Of a stretch of DNA of 5,696 bases, positions 1-4,276 are shown in pieces; position 1 is the stretch's first letter, and each line of letters begins with the position of its first letter. The notes below the pieces were generated by a model. It was not told the DNA's origin. It saw nothing but the letters and a program-made list of their open reading frames with translations, and ran no database searches. Position numbers and translations under genes: made by a program. The DNA is from Acidobacteriota bacterium (lineage in GTDB: Bacteria; Acidobacteriota; Blastocatellia; RBC074). Location: contig JAGNMH010000400.1 in the NCBI GenBank assembly GCA_017991275.1, forward strand, positions 1 to 5,696. Reading direction: 5' to 3'.

Positions 1-1
1 G

Positions 2-1843
2 TTTACAGCAGTCGTTGGAAAACTGGCATTGCGGTTACAGGTCAAAACCGGCGACGAACCTGCCATCAGTTCCAGCCGCCCGCCTGATTTGCTGCTGACT
101 ACGCCTGAATCCTTCGATTCGTTGATGACCACCATGCCGCGCATTTTCAAGGACCTGCGAGCGGTGGTGATTGATGAATTGCACATCCTGGACAACACGC
201 CGCGCGGAGATCAGTTGCGAATCCTGCTCAATCGGTTGCGCCGGTTGAAGCGGTACGCCGTGGAGCGAGGCGACACCGCCAGCGCCAAGCTCCAGTTTTG
301 TGCGCTGTCAGCGACTATCAGCGATCCGGCTTCGGTAGCCGCGCGATATTTCCTCAACCCTGAAGTCATCCAAGTGGCCGGGCAGAGAGCGATTGACGCT
401 GAGTTGATTGACCTGGACGACGCCGAAACGTTGGTTTCGCTTTTTGCCGGATTGAAGCAGCGTGGCGTCAAAAAGGTGCTGGCGTTTTGCACCAGCCGAG
501 CCGAATGTGAGCAGTGGGCTTATCGCTTGAAACCCGGCTCGCCGTTTGGAGGCCGCGTTTTTGTCCATCACGCCAGCCTGGCCGCTTCTGTGCGCCGAGC
601 GGTGGAAAGCGAATTTGCTCACGCTGAAGCTGCGCTGTGTTTTGCCACTTCGACGCTGGAGCTTGGGATTGATATTGGCGACGTAGACCTGGTTGTTCTG
701 GTCGGAGCGCCCGGCGACACTGCCGCTTTTTTGCAACGCATCGGTCGAGGCAATCGCCGTACAGCTCGGACGGCTGTGGTGTGTTGCGCCCGGCATCAAT
801 TGGAGCGCGCGATGTTCAGAGTCTTCGTTCGTCTAGCTGAATCGGGAGCCGATCTTGTTTCTCCGTCGTATTTCTTTCGCCCGTCGGTCGTGGTGCAACA
901 GCTTTGTTCTTACGTTAAACAGAACCGGCTGGGAGAGATTGATCCCGAAACCGCTTACCAACTTTTTGCCACGCCTGCGGGCGCGCCGCTGATTTCCAAA
1001 ACGCTTTACGATCTGATTATCGAGCACCTGCTGGCGAAGCAGTTTTTCAACGCTTCTGAAAGAAATGTGTTGAAGCCCGGATCGGCGTGGCAGGAGTTGT
1101 TTGAACAGCGCGCGATTTACACCAACCTAATGGATGTCAGCCGCCGCACGGTTGAAGTGATCGAAGAAGAAACCGGGCGCAGAATCGGCGAAATCGAACG
1201 CGCCATTTCGCCCGGCGAAGCGATGCTGTTCGGCGGTCACGCGCGACAGGTGTCTCGAATGATCGGGCGCAAGTTGATGGTTCGCGCAGCCGATGCCGAT
1301 GCGGCGGCTCAAGTTCCGCGATTGCGAGCGGCGTGGCGGCCAATGGCTCCGGCGTTGGCTCAGGCTGTGGCGGCTGAACTCGGCGTGCCGCGTGCCGCCG
1401 ATGCCAATGCGCTGGCGAGGACGATTGAAAGCGAAGAAGACGAAGAGAAAAACGAATTGCCGTCGCTGACCACTACGCTGTTTCATTGTGCGGGCGACGC
1501 TTGGGGAATGGTTTTGGGCGATTTGATGGAAACGCTGTATCGTGTGCGCGTTGCTGACGCCGGAGACATTTACCTGACCGTCAGAGGTGTGCTGCCAGCG
1601 GCTTCGCTTGAATTTACTGCCGAGCAGGTTCGGATCAGTCTTCGTCGTCGTTGGAAGCAATTGGAAAACTGGTTCGATCTTGGCCGCTTTCAAACTCAGC
1701 TTCCGTTGGATGTGCGCCGCGCCGGAGTTGTCGAAGCTTTCGACGTGGCTGGATTTGTGCAGGCTTTCAACGGGCGAAAAATCGTTGAAGCTGCTCAGCC
1801 GGAAATTTCCTCTCCGCCAGCTTCCCCACCTTCCGGGCCGTAA
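2..1843 (+). CDS. Lhr-like DEAD/DEAH-box (superfamily 2) helicase, 5'-truncated
   Basis: ATP-dependent nucleic-acid helicase of the Lhr-like group, expected to act in the cytoplasm in DNA repair or RNA processing. The frame is open from the first bases, so the true start and the Walker A and Q motifs lie outside the window; about 613 residues are visible. Visible SF2 motifs are TTPES (98-112), Walker B DELH (173-184), SAT (308-316), motif IV around KVLAFCTSRAE, motif V FATSTLELGIDIG (from 641) and motif VI QRIGRGNRR (734-760). After the RecA2 domain comes a winged-helix-like stretch (from about 860, SYFFRPSVVVQQL). Next is an Lhr-core-like beta segment (about 1135-1260, with ETGRRIGEIE and PGEAMLFGG), then a C-terminal region resembling Lhr cores. 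The tail is rich in Pro and Ser and overlaps the convergent cupin gene. The Lhr assignment rests on motif spelling and on the length of the region after motif VI; the biological substrate is unknown. Other SF2 helicases are a less likely alternative. Confidence 0.9.
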   Translation, partial: FTAVVGKLALRLQVKTGDEPAISSSRPPDLLLTTPESFDSLMTTMPRIFKDLRAVVIDELHILDNTPRGDQLRILLNRLRRLKRYAVERGDTASAKLQFCALSATISDPASVAARYFLNPEVIQVAGQRAIDAELIDLDDAETLVSLFAGLKQRGVKKVLAFCTSRAECEQWAYRLKPGSPFGGRVFVHHASLAASVRRAVESEFAHAEAALCFATSTLELGIDIGDVDLVVLVGAPGDTAAFLQRIGRGNRRTARTAVVCCARHQLERAMFRVFVRLAESGADLVSPSYFFRPSVVVQQLCSYVKQNRLGEIDPETAYQLFATPAGAPLISKTLYDLIIEHLLAKQFFNASERNVLKPGSAWQELFEQRAIYTNLMDVSRRTVEVIEEETGRRIGEIERAISPGEAMLFGGHARQVSRMIGRKLMVRAADADAAAQVPRLRAAWRPMAPALAQAVAAELGVPRAADANALARTIESEEDEEKNELPSLTTTLFHCAGDAWGMVLGDLMETLYRVRVADAGDIYLTVRGVLPAASLEFTAEQVRISLRRRWKQLENWFDLGRFQTQLPLDVRRAGVVEAFDVAGFVQAFNGRKIVEAAQPEISSPPASPPSGP

Positions 1844-2199
1844 AACATCACCCACACAGCAAAATCTTCGGTGAAATTTTCAAAGCGATGAGCCTTGCCG
1901 GTTGGCGCGAAAATCAAATCGCCGACTTCGGTTTTGCGGCGAGTTTCTCCGTTGAAAAACATTCCTGCGCCACGCGCGACCACATACAGTTCATCGCGCG
2001 TGTGCGGAGTTTGCGGATCAATTAATTCGTCGTTGGCTCCGCGCGGGATGTAGAACTTCACCTGCAACGTGCCGTGTTCAAACAACGCCAACGATCTGGC
2101 CGGAGCCGCCAACGCCAGCCGCTGAAAGGCTTCGGCCAAACCAATGTGCGCCCATTCGCCACGAATTTCAGATGAAATGCCGTCAATTACTTTTGCCAT
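1795..2199 (-). CDS. Small single-domain cupin protein
   Basis: A 134-residue single-domain cupin; substrate and reaction are unknown. Cupin motif 1 is seen as PHTRDELYVVARGAG (residues 65-79) with H66 and E70. The first His of the usual HxH pair is replaced by T64. Motif 2 is complete: G93-D94, P99-x-G101, H104 and N108. The likely metal ligands are therefore H66, E70 and H104, which fits a weak or altered metal site. The N-terminal third (EHGTLQVKFYIPRGAND) forms the leading beta strands. The ATG at 2199 lies only 6 bp after the stop of the upstream DinB-fold gene, which points to co-transcription. The Shine-Dalgarno is weak (GAAG about 6 bases before the start). The 3' end overlaps the helicase gene on the other strand by 49 bp, and the Gly/Glu-rich tail EGGEAGGEEISG lies mostly in that overlap. 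The family call is secure; the function is not. Confidence 0.88.
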   Translation of the reverse strand: MAKVIDGISSEIRGEWAHIGLAEAFQRLALAAPARSLALFEHGTLQVKFYIPRGANDELIDPQTPHTRDELYVVARGAGMFFNGETRRKTEVGDLIFAPTGKAHRFENFTEDFAVWVMFYGPEGGEAGGEEISG

Positions 2200-2205
2200 A
2201 AGGCT

Positions 2206-2718
2206 TCAAGCCAGATAACGGTCTCGCAGAATTTCCTGATGGTAAAGCTCGTGGCCGGCAATGATGTAAGCCAACGCTCGTGCGCTGATCGGATTGTCGC
2301 TGGCCGTGCCGACTTGTTGCCAGGCGGCATCTGTCAGGTGTCGAAACAAATGCAGGCTGGATTTGCGAACGGCTTCAAATTCGTCAGCCAGATCGGCAAT
2401 GCTTCGCGCAGAACATTCAGTGTTAGCCATGAACACGTCCTGATCGAATCCCGGCAGCGGAGTTTTGTCGCCGCGAGCGATGCGCAATGTTCGATAAGCC
2501 ATGACTCGTTCGGTATCAATCACGTGAACCATCATTTCCTTCGTTGACCATTTGCCAGGCGCGTAACGATGCTCGGCTTTGTCAGCGGGAACTGCTTGCC
2601 AGGCGGCCAGCGTTTCGCTGAGTTGCGTGGTCAGCGTGTCCACGATGTTTCCATCCGGCACGAGCGAAACGTATTTGCCGTAATAAGCTGCGTATTCAGT
2701 TTCTTGTGGTTTGGTCAT
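2206..2718 (-). CDS. DinB-fold (DinB/YfiT-like) putative metal-dependent protein, copy 1
   Basis: A 170-residue protein of the DinB-like four-helix-bundle superfamily. Family members bind a divalent metal through three histidines; characterised relatives include bacillithiol or mycothiol S-transferases and some hydrolases and isomerases. Here the triad is clear: H65 in helix 2 (MVHVIDTER) and the HxxxH pair H156/H160 in the last helix (GHELYH). The PGKWS signature at 54-58 is typical of this subgroup. No signal peptide or membrane segment is seen, so it should be cytoplasmic. The ATG at 2718 has a weak AAGAGA ribosome site 5 bases upstream. It is followed after 6 bp by the cupin gene, so the two probably form one transcript. 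The start lies only 23 bp from a 65-bp palindrome. The neighbouring DinB-fold gene is a diverged paralogue sharing PGKWS and the His pattern. The substrate cannot be told from the sequence. Confidence 0.9.
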   Translation of the reverse strand: MTKPQETEYAAYYGKYVSLVPDGNIVDTLTTQLSETLAAWQAVPADKAEHRYAPGKWSTKEMMVHVIDTERVMAYRTLRIARGDKTPLPGFDQDVFMANTECSARSIADLADEFEAVRKSSLHLFRHLTDAAWQQVGTASDNPISARALAYIIAGHELYHQEILRDRYLA

Positions 2719-2741
2719 AAGTTTCTCTTGTTTTAGTGATT

Positions 2742-2806
2742 ACCCGCTTGCTTCGACGCGCGGTACTGACTTGCAGAGTCAGTACCGCGCGTCGAAGCAA
2801 GCGGGT
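2742..2806. repeat. Perfect 30-bp inverted repeat, REP-doublet type (heads inward)
   Basis: The arms 2742-2771 and 2777-2806 are perfect reverse complements of 30 bp around a 5-base loop (tgcag). Each arm, read outward from the centre, begins with aGTCAGTA and continues into a GC-rich unit ending AAGCAAGCGGGT. That unit can fold by itself into a small imperfect hairpin (ACCGC with GCGGT plus one bulged G, and an AA side bulge). The same scaffold, with a different stem sequence, occurs at 3366-3440. It sits in the 131-bp gap between the two DinB-fold genes. No T-run follows on either strand, so it is not a textbook terminator. It could still stabilise or attenuate a shared mRNA. Confidence 0.85.
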
Positions 2807-2849
2807 CTTCTGTGGCGGATGCTCCCTACCGGTCGCAGTACCGATTCGA
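2807..2849. other. Short spacer beside the palindrome, possible repeat remnant
   Basis: This 43-bp stretch lies between the palindrome and the stop codon of the DinB-fold gene. It contains one more CAGTACC, a word also found in the adjacent palindrome arm, just after gctccctaccggtcg. It may be a decayed or accessory part of the same dispersed repeat. No gene is seen in it. Confidence 0.3.
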
Positions 2850-3320
2850 TTAGATAGCTTCGCGCAGACGACGAATCTGCCCGGCGTGATCGTGAGCGTG
2901 AGCAGCGTAATTGCCCAGCCAGATTTCTGTACCATAAGCGCCGCTTTCGCTGTGAGTCCCTTTGCGTTGCCAATCTTCTTCGTTCATTTTTTCAAGCAGT
3001 TGAACCGTGGTGGCTCTTGCGGCTTTGAAAGCCTCCAACGCCGGGGCGATATCGCGCGTGTTGTATACCAGTCGTTCGGCATAAACGGCTTCGGGGTAAC
3101 CTTGAATTGCCGGATTGTCTTCGACCAGCAAACGGCGTAAACGAATGGCGCTCATCATCTCGCTGTCGGCCAGATGGTGAATGATTTCGGCGGCGCTCCA
3201 TTTGCCGGGGATCAAGTGCGCGGTCAGTTTGTCGGTCGGAAATCCTTCCAGCGCGCGCGTGACTTCGTTGTAACCGTCGGCGTAACGATCAATCAATTCC
3301 TGTCTTTCTGCTTGAGTCAT
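2850..3320 (-). CDS. DinB-fold (DinB/YfiT-like) putative metal-dependent protein, copy 2
   Basis: A 156-residue protein of the DinB-like four-helix-bundle superfamily. The metal triad is visible: a helix-2 His at 48 or 49 (AEIIHHLADSE) and H141/H145 in the last helix (HAHDHAGQ, HxxxH spacing, with an extra H143 between). The PGKWS signature is at 38-42, as in its neighbour at 2206-2718, but overall similarity is low, so this is an old paralogue rather than a recent duplicate. The start at 3320 is chosen because a strong AAGGAG ribosome site lies 5 bases upstream and family homology begins here. The frame stays open further upstream only because it runs through a palindrome. Both sides of the gene carry palindromic repeats: one ends 16 bp before its start codon and the other begins 43 bp after its stop. 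It is likely cytoplasmic. A thiol-dependent transferase or hydrolase activity is possible from the family but not shown. Confidence 0.9.
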   Translation of the reverse strand: MTQAERQELIDRYADGYNEVTRALEGFPTDKLTAHLIPGKWSAAEIIHHLADSEMMSAIRLRRLLVEDNPAIQGYPEAVYAERLVYNTRDIAPALEAFKAARATTVQLLEKMNEEDWQRKGTHSESGAYGTEIWLGNYAAHAHDHAGQIRRLREAI

Positions 3321-3325
3321 TTTTT

Positions 3326-3331
3326 CTCCTT
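3326..3331 (-). promoter_or_regulatory. Strong Shine-Dalgarno of the DinB-fold gene
   Basis: On the minus strand AAGGAG is followed by five A bases and then the ATG at 3320. This decides the start against several in-frame upstream candidates. It is the clearest ribosome site in the window. Confidence 0.85.
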
Positions 3332-3336
3332 CAGGG

Positions 3337-3466
3337 TTATAGCGACTTGCAGATGATTGCGACCTCGTGTCAGTAGCCCGACCGTAAGGAAGGGCTTGAT
3401 TGTGGAGCCAGCCCTTCCTTACGGTCGGGCTACTGACACGTCGCATGCAATTGCAAACCGCTATAA
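3337..3466. repeat. 130-bp palindromic element with REP-doublet core (heads outward)
   Basis: The core arms 3366-3396 and 3410-3440 are perfect 31-bp reverse complements around a 13-base loop. Outside them an imperfect inverted repeat continues: TTATAGCG at 3337-3344 pairs with CGCTATAA at 3459-3466, followed on each side by a shared TTGCA and a shared TGCGAC. Each core arm, read from the outside inward, carries GTCAGTAG and then a unit that folds alone as AGCCC-GA-CC-GTAA-GG-AA-GGGCT, a small hairpin with a GNRA-type loop. A GTAG tetranucleotide at the foot of a hairpin is the hallmark of REP sequences recognised by RAYT (REP-associated tyrosine) transposases. The element lies between the DinB-fold gene start and the 3' end of the oxidase-like gene, and its right edge is inside that reading frame. 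No clear target-site duplication can be called. Confidence 0.75.
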
Positions 3467-4116
3467 GGTCTTTTGTAGTTGCGGACAGAATCAGACACTT
3501 CAATTCCAGCAGCAAGCAGCGAATCATTGATCGGCTCGCCGGGCGTCAATCGCAGCGGCAATTGGCCAGCCCAGACCGGAAAAGCCATGTCTTCATCGTC
3601 GTCTTTCGGGTCGCCGGTGCGGACTTTGGCCGAAACTTCTTCCAGCGGAACCATCAGCACGGTCGTCGCCTTCAGTTCCTGGGCGTTCGGTTCGCGAACT
3701 TCCGCCCATCGCCCAGGAACTATGTGCTCAGTGATGGCTGCCAACGCAGCCATCTTGCCAGGTTCGTCCGCGATCAGTTCAGCCTGACCGAAGACTACCA
3801 CTGAGCGGTAATTGACCGAGTGATGAAAAGCCGAACGCGCCAACACCAGTCCATCAATCAGCGTGACGGTGATGCAAACCGGAACCTTGCCGCCCAGAGT
3901 TCGCATCATACGGCTGGCCGCCGAACCGTGAACGTAAAGCGTGTCGCCGACCCGGCCATAACTGGTTGGTATAACGAAAGGCTGACCGTCAATAACGAAC
4001 CCGATGTGACAAACCAGGGCCTCGTCCAGAATTTGGTAAACGGCTTTGCGGTCGAATTCTCCGCGTTGCGGCAATCGTTTCAGAGTTGTATTCGCTGTTT
4101 GCTTAAATTGAGTCAT
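3430..4116 (-). CDS. Pyridoxamine 5'-phosphate oxidase-family protein (FMN-binding split barrel, Nim-like)
   Basis: A 228-residue member of the FMN-binding split-barrel superfamily, in the group of pyridoxamine-phosphate-oxidase-like and nitroimidazole-resistance-like flavoproteins. Members bind FMN or F420; the exact reaction is not predictable here. Conserved blocks are LCHIGFVIDGQPFVIPTSYG (residues 34-54), LYVHGSAASRMM, LARSAFHHSVNYRSVVVFG, HIVPGRWAEVREP and EVSAKVRTGDPKDDDEDMAFPVWAG. The ATG at 4116 is preferred because family similarity begins a few residues later (LKRLPQRGEFDR). A TTG at 4155 would add 13 unrelated residues. No Shine-Dalgarno is seen. The natural C-terminus appears to lie around RNYKR. 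The final residues YSGLQLHATCQ and the TAG stop come from the palindromic element at 3337-3466. The gene is divergent from a MocR/PdxR-type regulator, a common pairing that suggests B6-responsive control. Confidence 0.9.
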   Translation of the reverse strand: MTQFKQTANTTLKRLPQRGEFDRKAVYQILDEALVCHIGFVIDGQPFVIPTSYGRVGDTLYVHGSAASRMMRTLGGKVPVCITVTLIDGLVLARSAFHHSVNYRSVVVFGQAELIADEPGKMAALAAITEHIVPGRWAEVREPNAQELKATTVLMVPLEEVSAKVRTGDPKDDDEDMAFPVWAGQLPLRLTPGEPINDSLLAAGIEVSDSVRNYKRPYSGLQLHATCQ

Positions 4117-4126
4117 AACGAACAAA

Positions 4127-4155
4127 TAAATACGTTCAAGAGTGGACTTGTCCAA
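4127..4155 (-). promoter_or_regulatory. Possible promoter of the oxidase-like gene
   Basis: On the minus strand TTGGAC (4155-4150) is followed after 17 bases by TATTTA (4132-4127). Both hexamers match the sigma-70 consensus only partly. The second ends 10 bases before the ATG at 4116, and no ribosome site is visible, so a leaderless transcript is possible. The upstream hexamer overlaps one of the TGGAC/GTCCA half-sites proposed for the MocR-type regulator. Confidence 0.3.
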
Positions 4156-4191
4156 GAGCCAATTTTATGTTGAGATGCCAGTCCACTTTTT
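4141..4191. promoter_or_regulatory. Probable MocR/PdxR-type operator region: inverted AGTGGACT boxes
   Basis: AGTGGACT at 4141-4148 and its reverse complement AGTCCACT at 4180-4187 form an inverted pair. The right box extends on the minus strand to AAAAAGTGGACT (4191-4180). A further GTCCA at 4150-4154 makes a close inverted pair with the first box (TGGAC-tt-GTCCA). It also makes a 31-bp-spaced direct repeat with GTCCA at 4181-4185, about three helical turns. As I recall it, the PdxR box described in actinobacteria has the core AAAGTGG followed by A or T and then CTA, and the right-hand box fits this well. The position between the divergent regulator and oxidase-like genes supports an operator. 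Binding itself is inferred. Confidence 0.55.
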
Positions 4192-4276
4192 AAGCTCAGT
4201 ATCGCGACCAGCAAGGGGCGTTGGGCGGAGAAAACCCGATTGCTACCGCGCGTGGTACTGGCACGGAAATCCACTT

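Noticed and set aside
1127..1855. Long open frame antisense to the helicase
   Set aside because: The plus-strand frame carries clear helicase-core sequence throughout; the antisense frame has composition-driven Arg/Ser/His-rich sequence without domain signals.
2742..2806. Palindrome as an intrinsic transcription terminator
   Set aside because: No T-run follows the stem on either strand, and the stem is far longer than usual; some attenuation remains possible but is not shown.
2736..3140. Plus-strand open frame across the palindrome and the DinB-fold gene
   Set aside because: Its first part translates the palindrome and the rest is antisense to a secure gene; no ribosome site or family pattern.
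3336..3341. Outward TATAAC at the edge of the palindromic element as a -10 box for the DinB-fold gene
   Set aside because: No acceptable -35 hexamer lies about 17 bases upstream, and a start 7 bases downstream would fall within the Shine-Dalgarno sequence.
2742..3466. CRISPR array
   Set aside because: Only two palindromes of different sequence about 600 bp apart with a gene between them; no regularly spaced direct repeats.
3321..3527. N-terminal extension of the DinB-fold protein to 3527
   Set aside because: The extra residues are translated from the palindromic element and the neighbouring gene's antisense strand; a strong AAGGAG sits just before the ATG at 3320.
4117..4155. Upstream TTG start extending the oxidase-like protein by 13 residues
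   Set aside because: The extra residues do not look like family sequence, no ribosome site precedes the TTG, and the extension would run through the proposed operator half-sites.
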